Source: Halopenitus sp041821145 (lineage in GTDB: Archaea; Halobacteriota; Halobacteria; Halobacteriales; Haloferacaceae). From it: a stretch of DNA of 64,000 nt. Positions within the stretch are counted from its first letter, which is position 1; every line of letters begins with the position of its first letter. Positions 52,201-59,270 of this stretch are shown piece by piece. A program made the position numbers and the translations under genes. The notes beneath the pieces were generated by a model. That model was not told where the DNA came from. It did not search any database and saw only the letters and a program-made list of their open reading frames with translations. The stretch is taken from the NCBI RefSeq assembly GCF_041821145.1, contig NZ_JBGUBC010000011.1:35873-99872 (forward strand). The letters run 5' to 3'.

Positions 52201-52329
52201 AGCGACGGGGATGTCGTCGTCGCACCGGGAGGATCCTGTCGCTCGCAACTCGGCGAGCGATCCACTGACGAACAGCCACCGCACCCGATCGAGAAGGTTG
52301 CGGAGGCGCTCGTGACGAACGAGCGATGA
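49300..52329 (+). CDS. FAD-linked 2-hydroxyacid dehydrogenase fused to Fe-S/CCG domain (GlcD-GlcF type, D-lactate dehydrogenase-like)
   Basis: A 1009-residue two-part enzyme. The N-terminal half (to about 560) is a PCMH-type FAD oxidase: VLPRGTGSSLAGQAVGPG, SSGRATIGGGIGNNSTG and GEHGDGMARTEF. The second half carries two 4Fe-4S motifs, CNGCGTC...CP (near 600) and CVGCKGCQSDCP (near 665), then a CCG domain (GCCGMAGSFGYEAEHH near 930). Such fusions oxidise D-lactate or glycolate and pass electrons to the respiratory chain. Neighbours with a NAD 2-hydroxyacid dehydrogenase and an FAH-fold enzyme fit a 2-hydroxyacid role. Confidence 0.93.
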   Translation: MAVDERPDPDPAASAATLGHARPDAEEYAALAEDLRERVAGEVQFDEYAQILYATDGSVYQARPAGVVFPTDVSDVQSAVRTAADHGVPVLPRGTGSSLAGQAVGPGCVVLDFTRYMDDILEVRPDDRRAVVEPGVVQDRLDDALSEHGLKFAPDPASSGRATIGGGIGNNSTGAHSVRYGITDAYTEELRVVLANGETIHTREIVLDSPEYEAIVEGDDAEARIYETVRGIIEENEREIENRYPDLKRSVSGYNLQKAIYETDDGDRVINLSKLFVGAEGTLGIVVEAELSLVRLPEETALVLYCFSDLIDALRAVPEALEFEVSAVELMDQEVFRLAADSEGYAEYVEAIPEGTAAALLLEFDSELVDDFQTAIDETNEWFRGDGRAFEAVEAYSERAQADLWKLRKAAIPLLMSLEGDPKPYPFIEDATVPPAELAEYVQGFQSILEAHDTSAAYFAHAGSGTLHIRPIVNLKERDGAETLHSITDDVTDLVLEHHGAFSGEHGDGMARTEFTPKMYGEDLWQAFKEVKTAFDPDWQLHPGNVVYRDGPEDPGPDSDRGVGADNREHLRYGPDYQSIEPVTEMDFSEEGGFSHLVELCNGCGTCRETESGTMCPTFRASREEIQSTRGRANMLRAAISGELPAEELHSDRFQEEVLGLCVGCKGCQSDCPTGVDLAKLKAEVKHRHHDSHGSSLRERLFRDIDRLSALASTLAPLSNVATSIPGARTVLERTVGIAADRELPTFRSESLLDWFEARGGPAIDEADAEGTILLFPDTYTTYSYPDPGKAAVEVLEAAGYRVEIPDDLAPSGRAAHSTGFLDVARDRARENVAALASRVEKGAHVVFVEPSDAVMFQDEYLDLLADEDATRVSANAHGVMEFLDLARIDEELTFNAPAETVTYHGHCNQKAMNTDHHAVGVLRRAGYAVDPLDSGCCGMAGSFGYEAEHHDLSMAIGRILFGQIDDSDGDVVVAPGGSCRSQLGERSTDEQPPHPIEKVAEALVTNER

Positions 52330-52519
52330 CGACGCTCGATCTTGGAGTCGGGAACCGGACGCTCGAGTGAAGTCGAGAACGATCTCGGCGTTCTCACCGA
52401 CTTATCGTCGGTTCTCCCGCGTGGAGCCGAGTTCGAACGTCCGTGATCGATTCGACTGTTCGACGTGGTGAGAACAGCTGTGTGCCGCCGATTTCGGATC
52501 GATATGGTCGGAGTCGCCC

Positions 52520-53560
52520 TCAGATCCACCCTTCCTCGACGAGAAGTTCGCCGTTGAGAAGCGACGCGCCGGCGGCACCGCGAATGGTGTTATGCGCGAG
52601 ACAGTTGTACTTCACGCCTCCCGACATCTCCTGAACACCGCCGGCGACGATCCCCATTCCGTCGGCGTAGGTGCGATCGAGACGGGGCTGTGGGCGTTCG
52701 GGATCCGAATCGTCGAAGACCTTTATCAGCTGGTCGGGCGAACTGGGGAGATCGGCCGAGGGCTGATCGTGCATGGCGTCACGGACGTCGGCGGGCGTAA
52801 CGTCCTCGGCGAGTTCGGCAAACACGTTCTCCAGGTGCCCGTCGATCGTCGGGATCCGGTTACAGGACGCCGTGACTTCGGCGTCGTGAAGCGAGACCGA
52901 CGCGCCATCGAAGGCGCCGAGCAGTTTTCGCGATTCGGTCTCCATCTTCTCCTCTTCGCCGCCGATGTGGGGGATCGCGTTGTCGATGATCTCCATGGAG
53001 GTGACACCGGAGTAGCCGGCACCCGAGACGGCCTGGAGGGTCGAGACGTTCGCCACTTCGAGCCCGAATCGATCGAGCGCGGCGAGCGTCGGAACCATCG
53101 TGATCGTAGAGCAGTTCGGGTTCTTCACGAGCGCGCCGTCCCACCCGCGCTGTTCGCGCTGGACGTCGATCAACCCGAGGTGATCGGGGTTGATCTCCGG
53201 GATCGTCAACGGGACGTCGGCGGCCATTCGATCGTTCGAGGAATTCGAGGAGACGACGTACCCCGCCTCAAGGAAGTCCGGTTCGACCGATGCGGCCACG
53301 CCCGAGGGAAGCGAGGAGAAGAGGAGATCGACATCGTCGGGAATCGAATCCGGCCTGGTTGCCGCGACCTCCATCCCGGCGACGTCCTCGGGGATGGGCG
53401 TATTGACGCGCCATTTGGCCGCCTCCCGATAGGTCTCTCCGACACTCGCCTCGCTGGCGGTGACCGCGGCGAGATCGAAGGTCGGGTGGTCGTCGAGTAG
53501 CTGAATGAACCGCTGTCCGACGGCGCCTGTCGCACCGAGGATGCCGACTCGTACAGTCAT
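52520..53560 (-). CDS. asd: Aspartate-semialdehyde dehydrogenase
   Basis: Reduces aspartyl phosphate to aspartate semialdehyde for lysine, threonine and methionine. The 346-residue protein has VGILGATGAVGQRFIQLLDD at the N-terminus, the catalytic Cys in VKNPNCSTITMVPTL (near 154) and the His region RIPTIDGHLENVF; the family layout is the archaeal/fungal type. ATG 53560 follows a TATA box by 26 nt. The product's last residues ELLVEEGWI are typical. Confidence 0.97.
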   Translation of the reverse strand: MTVRVGILGATGAVGQRFIQLLDDHPTFDLAAVTASEASVGETYREAAKWRVNTPIPEDVAGMEVAATRPDSIPDDVDLLFSSLPSGVAASVEPDFLEAGYVVSSNSSNDRMAADVPLTIPEINPDHLGLIDVQREQRGWDGALVKNPNCSTITMVPTLAALDRFGLEVANVSTLQAVSGAGYSGVTSMEIIDNAIPHIGGEEEKMETESRKLLGAFDGASVSLHDAEVTASCNRIPTIDGHLENVFAELAEDVTPADVRDAMHDQPSADLPSSPDQLIKVFDDSDPERPQPRLDRTYADGMGIVAGGVQEMSGGVKYNCLAHNTIRGAAGASLLNGELLVEEGWI

Positions 53561-53581
53561 TGGTGGGAGTGGGTCACAGGC

Positions 53582-53590
53582 GCATAAGTG
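53582..53590 (-). promoter_or_regulatory. TATA box of asd
   Basis: Minus-strand cacttatgc centred about 26 nt before the ATG at 53560. Confidence 0.55.
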
Positions 53591-53730
53591 CGTTCGGATC
53601 CCAAACGGATCGGCCAGACGATCGTCCCGACGCGAATCGATCCGCGAGGTTGCGTTAGCCGGGAGGATCACGTCATCCGTGAGGGGGACGTCGCCGAACC
53701 GGGCTGTCACCGTCCCCACGCCATCGAGAT

Positions 53731-53740
53731 GGGTTTAAGT
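53731..53740 (+). promoter_or_regulatory. TATA box of the NhaC-type antiporter gene
   Basis: Sequence gggtttaagt centred about 28 nt before the ATG at 53765; decides against the longer open frame starting at 53588. Confidence 0.65.
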
Positions 53741-53764
53741 GCCATCCGCAAGGATGCGGAGGAA

Positions 53765-55447
53765 ATGAGCGAGTTCGGCGCAGCATCGTTGATCCCGCCC
53801 TTGCTCGCGATCGCGTTGGCGATCATCACGCGCAAGGCAGTACTGTCGCTGTTTTTGGGCATCTGGTCCGGCGGGATCCTTCAGGCTGGAGGGCCGGACC
53901 CCTTCGGAGATCCGGTCGGATGGATCTCAAGCGTCGTCGGGGCGGGATTCGGATTCTTCCCGACGTTCGACTGGATCATCGCAGCCGTCTCCGGCGAGTT
54001 CCACGCGACGATCATCGTCTTCACGCTGTTTCTGGGATCGGGCGTGGGGATGGTCTGGAACCTCGGCGGATCGTACGCGATCCGCGATTGGGCGCTTTCA
54101 CGGCTCGACACCCAGCGTAAGGGCGGACTCGCGATAGGTGCGTTGGGCGTCATCCTGTTTTTCGACGACTACGCCAATACCGCGATCGTCGGCAGCGCGA
54201 TGAAGGATGCCTCTACTCGCCTTCGGATCTCCCGCGAGAAGCTCTCCTACGTCGTCGACTCGACCGCCGCACCGGTAGCGACGCTCGGGATCTCCTCGTG
54301 GGTCGCCTTCCAGTTGTCGCTCATCGCGGACGGGTACGAGGCGGCAGGCGTCTCCGATCACCCGCCGGTCTTCGAAGTGTTCGTCAACTCGATCCCGTTC
54401 AACATGTACGCGATCCTCGCGATCGTGATGGTATTCGCCATCGTAAGCACCCGGCGGGACTACGGCGAAATGCTCACCGCCGAACGACGCTCGTGGACGA
54501 CGGGGAAGGTGAACCGAGATGGCGCACGGCCAATGCAGGACGTCGCCGCCGAACTCGGTGAGCCGGCAGCGGACCATCCTCGGTTGATCAACTTCTTCGT
54601 CCCCGTCGCCGTACTCGTCGTCGTCACCCTCGTCACGGCACTTTGGACCGGCGGCTTCACCCTCGGGGCGTTGGGCACCGATCCGACCGGTGCGCTCTGG
54701 GACGGCGTCACGAACGCCGCCTACGACCGGGCACTCATGTACGGATCGTTCGGGATGATCGTCTCCGGATTCGTGCTCGGAAAGGTACAGGGGATCGTCA
54801 GGCTTGGCGAGGCGACCGACACGACGATAGAGGGGTTCGGGCTCATGCTCACGGCGGTCTCGATCCTCACGCTCGCGTGGGGGATCGGCGAGGTCGTAAC
54901 CGCGCTCGGAACCGGCGAGTACGTCGCCGGCATCGCCGAAAACGTGGTGAATCCGGCGATATTGCCCGCACTCGTGGTGGTCATCGCCGCGTTCATGGCC
55001 TTCTCGACGGGTACCTCGTGGGGAACGATGGGTATTCTCACCCCGATCGTCATTCCGGTTGCCTGGACGATCACCGGCGGCGGCGCAGAGGGGCACACCC
55101 TCGTCGCGGCAATGGTCGGGACGATATTCTCGGGAGCGATATTCGGCGATCACACCTCGCCCATCTCCGATACGACCGTCCTCTCCGCGACGTTCACCGG
55201 CGCGGACCTCATCGACCACGTCCGGACGCAGTTGTACTACGCCGTGACCGTCGGGAGCGTCGCGATCGTGCTATTGCTTGTGTGGGGATTCTTCGGTATT
55301 GCGCCGCTCGTCTTGCTTCCGATCGGCGCGATCGTTCTCGTCGGACTCGTCTACGGGCTTTCGGAGATCGACGCGCGCCGTCGCGGGATCGACCCGATCG
55401 CCGCGAACGCGCCCCAGGAAGATGGCGGGAATTCGGACGGGGAATAG
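53765..55447 (+). CDS. NhaC-family Na+/H+ antiporter
   Basis: A 560-residue transporter with about 12 hydrophobic segments, starting MSEFGAASLIPPLLAIALAI. Family landmarks are GVGMVWNLGGSYAIRDWAL, LFFDDYANTAIVGSAMKDAS and AFMAFSTGTSWGTMGILTPI, and HTSPISDTTVLSATFTG in the last third. It probably exports Na+ or exchanges amino-acid or carboxylate ions, as some NhaC relatives do. Convergence is with the following minus-strand gene. Confidence 0.92.
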   Translation: MSEFGAASLIPPLLAIALAIITRKAVLSLFLGIWSGGILQAGGPDPFGDPVGWISSVVGAGFGFFPTFDWIIAAVSGEFHATIIVFTLFLGSGVGMVWNLGGSYAIRDWALSRLDTQRKGGLAIGALGVILFFDDYANTAIVGSAMKDASTRLRISREKLSYVVDSTAAPVATLGISSWVAFQLSLIADGYEAAGVSDHPPVFEVFVNSIPFNMYAILAIVMVFAIVSTRRDYGEMLTAERRSWTTGKVNRDGARPMQDVAAELGEPAADHPRLINFFVPVAVLVVVTLVTALWTGGFTLGALGTDPTGALWDGVTNAAYDRALMYGSFGMIVSGFVLGKVQGIVRLGEATDTTIEGFGLMLTAVSILTLAWGIGEVVTALGTGEYVAGIAENVVNPAILPALVVVIAAFMAFSTGTSWGTMGILTPIVIPVAWTITGGGAEGHTLVAAMVGTIFSGAIFGDHTSPISDTTVLSATFTGADLIDHVRTQLYYAVTVGSVAIVLLLVWGFFGIAPLVLLPIGAIVLVGLVYGLSEIDARRRGIDPIAANAPQEDGGNSDGE

Positions 55448-55899
55448 GGGGACGGATGGGGAATGGGTGACGGACGCGACTCGATCGCGGACGTCGATCG
55501 TCGAGCGAGCCGAGAGCGGATGGGGAAGAACGCGATATCCAGGGCGCCGCACGTCTTAAGAGCCTGTGGCCGATAGAATGCGTACGCGCCTTTTGTCCCC
55601 GCCGGAGCCATCCCATCTGGGAGCGATGACCGAGCGGCGAACCCGGGCGCGGTACATTCCGTCGTGGATGCGATCGAACGTCGATCGCGTTCCGATCGTC
55701 CGCCGGAACGTATCCGGCCGCCCGGCACGAGGGTTTCCCGGTTGACGCGGCACGCCGCCGGAGATGAGACCGGTCGTTAGTGTTCCGGGCGACCATTCCG
55801 AATTACCGGAGAGACGCTTCTCGCTCCTCGCTGACGATATCGACGACCCCGTCCTCACCCGATCTCACCGAGTCGACGGGTGGTTCCGCGGCGAACGCG
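55448..55899. other. 452-bp spacer after the antiporter
   Basis: Contains one weak small frame, ATG 55578 to a stop at 55745 (55 codons; RARYIPSWMRSNVDRVPIVR in the middle) with a TTAA word about 20 nt upstream. Nothing else is gene-like on either strand; the long Arg-rich frames here are antisense artefacts of GC-rich sequence. Confidence 0.4.
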
Positions 55900-56670
55900 T
55901 CAGTAATTTCTGAACAAGAGCGCACGAACGTCGTCCTTCGTCCGGGCCGTTTCACGGCTCCCGTCCGGAAGTTCGACTTCGTATCTCGCATCTCCGTCCG
56001 ACTGCCACCATTTGTCCTCGTGGGTTTCCAGAAGGTGTAACATGGCATCCAGCTGATCGGCGTCACCGGCATCGGTGCTTGAATCATCGGCGCTTGAGCC
56101 ATCGGTGCCTGAATCATCACCATTGGACGCGTCCTCGGTCGCGGTTTGCTCGCTTGAGGATGCTTCCGATTTCGCTCCGTCCGGTTCGTCCTCGCTCCGC
56201 TTCGATCCGCCAGCCTCGGTTTCCTCGGTCGGCGGAAACGTGACATCCACGGGCGCAAACGGGTCGGTGTAGCGTCGTCGTGTCTCGGATAGTATCGCGT
56301 CGATCAGCTCCTCTTTCGTCATCTCGCTGCGACCGGTGATCTCGTATTCGGCAGCGATCGTATAGAGATCCATCTCGTCGTCGGCCTCGTCCTTGCGATT
56401 TCGATCTCGAAGCACGGCTTCGAGTTGATCGCGGGGGAATCCCCCACGTCCGTCGTCACTCCCGTCAGATGACCGGTCACCGTCGGATATCGGATCCGGA
56501 TCGGCGAGATGCTGGCCCGGATCGTCGACGGCTTCGACGAGATCAAAGAGGAACGTGAGCACATCTGCGGACGTGACGGACGCGTACTCGCCCGCGTACT
56601 CCTCGGCAAGTTCTTCACGGAGTTCCTCGAGGCGCGTCCACTGGTCGTCGGAGAGGTCGATCGGTGGCAT
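55900..56670 (-). CDS. Rho_N-domain protein with acidic low-complexity region
   Basis: A 256-residue protein: MPPIDLSDDQWTRLEELREE (helical N-terminus), an acidic region, a Rho_N/SAP-like three-helix unit (AEYEITGRSEMTKEELIDAI, about 112-135), a long Ser/Asp/Glu-rich stretch (150-205) and a C-terminal VELPDGSRETARTKDDVRAL segment. Rho_N domains bind nucleic acid weakly. Function unknown. The ATG overlaps the stop of a 57-residue zinc-finger gene by one base, so the two are co-translated. Confidence 0.82.
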   Translation of the reverse strand: MPPIDLSDDQWTRLEELREELAEEYAGEYASVTSADVLTFLFDLVEAVDDPGQHLADPDPISDGDRSSDGSDDGRGGFPRDQLEAVLRDRNRKDEADDEMDLYTIAAEYEITGRSEMTKEELIDAILSETRRRYTDPFAPVDVTFPPTEETEAGGSKRSEDEPDGAKSEASSSEQTATEDASNGDDSGTDGSSADDSSTDAGDADQLDAMLHLLETHEDKWWQSDGDARYEVELPDGSRETARTKDDVRALLFRNY

Positions 56671-56843
56671 CACTCGTCCCCGAAGCGTTGGATCGCCTCT
56701 TCCCACGTCTCGAGACGTTTCGGTTCGCCCCTGTGGTCGGCTTCGACGCCGACGTACCCGCAGGAGTCACACGCGTACGCGGTCGCTCCCGAGAGCGTAA
56801 ACGTGCTTAGTGTGGCGTCACATCGCGGACAGTCTGGAGACAC
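56670..56843 (-). CDS. Small zinc-finger protein (57 residues)
   Basis: Minus-strand GTG frame starting with VSPDCPRCDA and then CDSCGYVGVEADH, ending AIQRFGDE, so two CxxC pairs at residues 5/8 and 25/28 form a zinc ribbon. It is directly upstream of the Rho_N gene with a TGATG overlap, and a TATA-like gtattttagtc lies about 35 nt before the GTG. Small zinc-finger proteins of this type are common in haloarchaea. Likely role: nucleic-acid or protein binding with its partner. Confidence 0.82.
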   Translation of the reverse strand: MSPDCPRCDATLSTFTLSGATAYACDSCGYVGVEADHRGEPKRLETWEEAIQRFGDE

Positions 56844-56872
56844 TGGCGTTCGACTGTCCTTCGACCGGAGAT

Positions 56873-56883
56873 GACTAAAATAC
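56873..56883 (-). promoter_or_regulatory. TATA box of the zinc-finger/Rho_N operon
   Basis: Minus-strand gtattttagtc about 35 nt before the GTG at 56843, implying a leader of under 10 nt. Confidence 0.5.
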
Positions 56884-56922
56884 GGGGGTCACCTGGGCAG
56901 TCTCGTTCGTGATGGGGCGAAC

Positions 56923-56932
56923 AATCATTACG
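56923..56932 (+). promoter_or_regulatory. TATA-like element of the four-helix membrane protein gene
   Basis: Sequence aatcattacg centred about 25 nt before the ATG at 56953. Confidence 0.45.
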
Positions 56933-56952
56933 ATCGGCGAAGATCCCTTCGT

Positions 56953-57828
56953 ATGAGCGACTCGGACAACACGAATCCCCTCCTCGGCTATTACCGGGAG
57001 TACATCGGGGATCCGGATCGAACGGTGGACGTTTACGTTGGATTCGGTCTCTTTTTCGCGGGCCTCAGCCTCGTGCTGGTGGGGGTCCTCGTGTACATCT
57101 ATAGCGCGACGCTTCGCCCGAGTTCCATGTCGATGTACACGGTTCGGGAGATCTCCGGCATCGCCGGGGCAGTCGGCCTTCCGGTTCTCCTGTTCGGCGT
57201 CGTCGTCCTCCTTCCGGTCGACAAACGGATGTTGTACGTCGCGGGACTGGGAACGCTCGTTTGCGTCGCGGCCACCGGCGTGTTCGTCTGGGCGTACCCG
57301 AGCAACTGGAACGTGGTCGGTCGGGTCGACTACAGTGCCCAAGGGGTCGGTATCTACAGCCTTGGAATCGTCCTCGTCATCGCAGCGACCGGGGCAGCGC
57401 TGGTCGCACACCGCGTCGAACGAGCCACGGCAGATGTCGCGAATGGATCCGATTCGGAATCAGTCACTGATCCGGAGATCAGCGACGAGGACGTCCGTGC
57501 CGATATCGAACGCGAACTCGACGAGGCGGAGCTTTCTTGGGGCGGCGTCGAACGACAGGAGACCCGACGCCTCGAACTCGACACGAGCGCCGTCGACGAC
57601 GTCGATCGGGACACGCTCGCGGGGACGGCAACCGAGACGAGAACGGAGTCGAACACCGTCGAAGATGCCGTCGGGCAACTCAAAGGACTTCAGGGCGGGA
57701 CCGTTGAAACGGCAAGTGGCGGAAGTACCGATGACCAAGCTGCGGCACTCCGGGAGTTGCGGGAACGTCAGAACGAATCCGATAGCGAGGAGAACTCGGT
57801 GGTCGACCGGATCCGCAAGCTGCTTTGA
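56953..57828 (+). CDS. Four-helix membrane protein with disordered cytoplasmic tail (DUF7139/CdpA-like)
   Basis: A 291-residue protein. After PLLGYYREYIGDPDRTVDVY come four membrane helices (about 27-50, 68-88, 93-115, 132-152), then a 140-residue acidic, Ser/Thr/Asp-rich tail that ends in a short helix NSVVDRIRKLL. This layout matches the haloarchaeal DUF7139 group; from memory that includes the cell-division membrane protein CdpA, but the match is only by topology and general motif, so treat the name as tentative. It is 209 nt upstream of the salactin-like actin gene on the same strand, which invites a membrane-anchor role for the filament. Confidence 0.8.
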   Translation: MSDSDNTNPLLGYYREYIGDPDRTVDVYVGFGLFFAGLSLVLVGVLVYIYSATLRPSSMSMYTVREISGIAGAVGLPVLLFGVVVLLPVDKRMLYVAGLGTLVCVAATGVFVWAYPSNWNVVGRVDYSAQGVGIYSLGIVLVIAATGAALVAHRVERATADVANGSDSESVTDPEISDEDVRADIERELDEAELSWGGVERQETRRLELDTSAVDDVDRDTLAGTATETRTESNTVEDAVGQLKGLQGGTVETASGGSTDDQAAALRELRERQNESDSEENSVVDRIRKLL

Positions 57829-57850
57829 CCGACTCTTTGTGGACCGACGT

Positions 57851-57917
57851 AGAGTGGGATGTCTGATTAGAGTGGGATGTCTGATTAGAGTGGGATGTCT
57901 GATTAGAGTGTGATGTC
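57851..57917. repeat. 18-bp direct repeat block (3.7 copies)
   Basis: The unit agagtgggatgtctgatt occurs three times in immediate tandem at 57851-57904 and then as a partial fourth copy (agagtgtgatgtc, one mismatch) to 57917. It sits between the membrane-protein stop and the salactin-like promoter. There are no spacers, so it is not a CRISPR array; 18-bp phasing without spacers resembles iterons or a repeated binding site. Confidence 0.9.
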
Positions 57918-57980
57918 GGAGCGTCCTCGCATGGACGCGAAAGGACCTCATGGAGTCCGACAACTAACAATGGTAAGTAA

Positions 57981-57991
57981 TCCTATAAATG
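57981..57991 (+). promoter_or_regulatory. Upstream TATA box of the salactin-like gene
   Basis: Sequence tcctataaatg lies about 52 nt before the ATG at 58038 and is closer to consensus than the proximal one; it would give a leader of about 25 nt. Confidence 0.5.
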
Positions 57992-58005
57992 TCAATCGCT
58001 CGCAA

Positions 58006-58016
58006 ACATTTATGCT
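58006..58016 (+). promoter_or_regulatory. Proximal TATA box of the salactin-like gene
   Basis: Sequence acatttatgct centred about 27 nt before the ATG, giving a leaderless transcript. Confidence 0.65.
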
Positions 58017-58037
58017 GAATGCGCGAAACTGTCACAT

Positions 58038-59060
58038 ATGGCTAAAGGACTAGATGTCGGCACGATGAACATCCTTTCGGGTCGTCAGGACGGCTCCGAG
58101 ACGGTGTTCGTTCAACAGCGCAATTCCTTCGTTGAGATCGAGTATAGCGATATGGCCGAGCAGATGCTCTCCCGCAGCGAGGTCCTCCATATTCGAAAAG
58201 ACGACAAGGTGTACGTCGTCGGTGATGACGCGCTCAACTTCGCGAACATCTTTAACAAGGAGACGCGTCGACCGATGCAACACGGTATCCTCTCCAGTGA
58301 GGAATCGTCGGCGATCCCGATGATTAAGCTCATCACCGAACAGGTCGTCGGTGAGCCTTCCAGACCGAACGAACGGCTCTTTTACTCGAGTCCTGCCGAT
58401 CCGATCGACTCGGGCCTTTCGACGCTGTATCACGAGAAGACGCTCGAATCGATGCTCGGCGATATGGGATACGATCCGGAGCCGATCAACGAGGGGATGG
58501 CAGTCATTTACTCGGAACTCGCGGACAACAACTTCACCGGGCTGGGAATCAGCTTCGGGGCGGGAATGACGAACGTCTGTCTCTCCTACTACGCCGTTCC
58601 CGTAATGAAGTTCTCGATCGCCCGGGGAGGCGACTGGATCGACGAACAGACCGCACAGGCGACGGGCACGCCCGTGGATAAAGTGACGAGCATCAAGGAG
58701 GACGACTTCGAGTTGGACTTTCGAACCGACGTCGGCGGAGTCGAAGGTGCCCTCGCGATCTACTACGAAAACCTCCTCGATTACGTCATCGAGAACATCA
58801 CACGGGAGGTGGACGACGAGGACATCGAGGAGGGACTTGACGTGCCGGTCGTGGTCACCGGCGGTACTTCGAGTCCGAACGGGTTCGAGGACTTGTTCGC
58901 GGACCACCTCAAGGAGGCCACGATCCCCTTCTCGATCAGCGACGTTCGGTCGGCCGCAGAGCCAATGTACAGCGTCGCCAGCGGAGCGCTCGTGGCAGCC
59001 CGATCCGAGGAGGAAGAGGCAAGCAGCGAGGCGGGGGATACGACCGCCGACCAGGAGTGA
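58038..59060 (+). CDS. Salactin-like archaeal actin homologue
   Basis: A 340-residue actin/MreB-superfamily ATPase starting MAKGLDVGTMNILSGRQDGS. The phosphate-1 loop is DVGTMNI (residues 6-12), the phosphate-2 loop GISFGAGMTNVCLS (near residue 174), and the adenosine motif VVVTGGTSSPNGFEDLF (near 273). The C-terminal 15 residues are acidic and disordered. In Halobacterium a protein of this family, salactin, forms dynamically unstable filaments linked to partitioning; similar behaviour is inferred here. The preceding membrane protein and repeat block form its immediate context. Confidence 0.9.
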   Translation: MAKGLDVGTMNILSGRQDGSETVFVQQRNSFVEIEYSDMAEQMLSRSEVLHIRKDDKVYVVGDDALNFANIFNKETRRPMQHGILSSEESSAIPMIKLITEQVVGEPSRPNERLFYSSPADPIDSGLSTLYHEKTLESMLGDMGYDPEPINEGMAVIYSELADNNFTGLGISFGAGMTNVCLSYYAVPVMKFSIARGGDWIDEQTAQATGTPVDKVTSIKEDDFELDFRTDVGGVEGALAIYYENLLDYVIENITREVDDEDIEEGLDVPVVVTGGTSSPNGFEDLFADHLKEATIPFSISDVRSAAEPMYSVASGALVAARSEEEEASSEAGDTTADQE

Positions 59061-59236
59061 GCCAGTCGGGGTCACAACCAGAACGCCTCATTCCGGAGCC
59101 GTCGTGATCTCACCACGGTGAAAGGATCGCGATAGAGCTGACGTTACGATCGCCTTCTTGTGGGAACCGACCCGGCACTCGACGTTCACCCGTCGTCTTC
59201 CAGATCGGTGGCATCTATCCCGAACGGACTGGCAAG

Positions 59237-59246
59237 CAGTATTACG
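59237..59246 (+). promoter_or_regulatory. TATA-like element of the BNR-propeller gene
   Basis: Sequence cagtattacg centred about 29 nt before the ATG at 59271. Confidence 0.5.
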
Positions 59247-59270
59247 GTCGCAGGGAGTGTACACACGGGT

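Noticed and set aside
50185..52284. Long open frame on the minus strand opposite the FAD/Fe-S dehydrogenase (about 700 codons)
   Set aside because: It lies entirely antisense to a well-supported gene with recognised FAD and Fe-S motifs; GC-rich third positions create such long antisense frames. No domain was seen in it.
55209..55796. 195-codon minus-strand frame overlapping the end of the antiporter gene
   Set aside because: Arg-rich and antisense to the antiporter C-terminus; no recognisable feature.
57038..57913. Alternative frame through the membrane protein that extends into the repeats (RVGCLIRVGCLIRV)
   Set aside because: It is the +1 shadow of the four-helix membrane protein; the repeats give a repetitive peptide by arithmetic (18 bp = 6 codons).
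57851..57917. CRISPR array
   Set aside because: The 18-bp units abut with no spacers and no cas genes are in the window.
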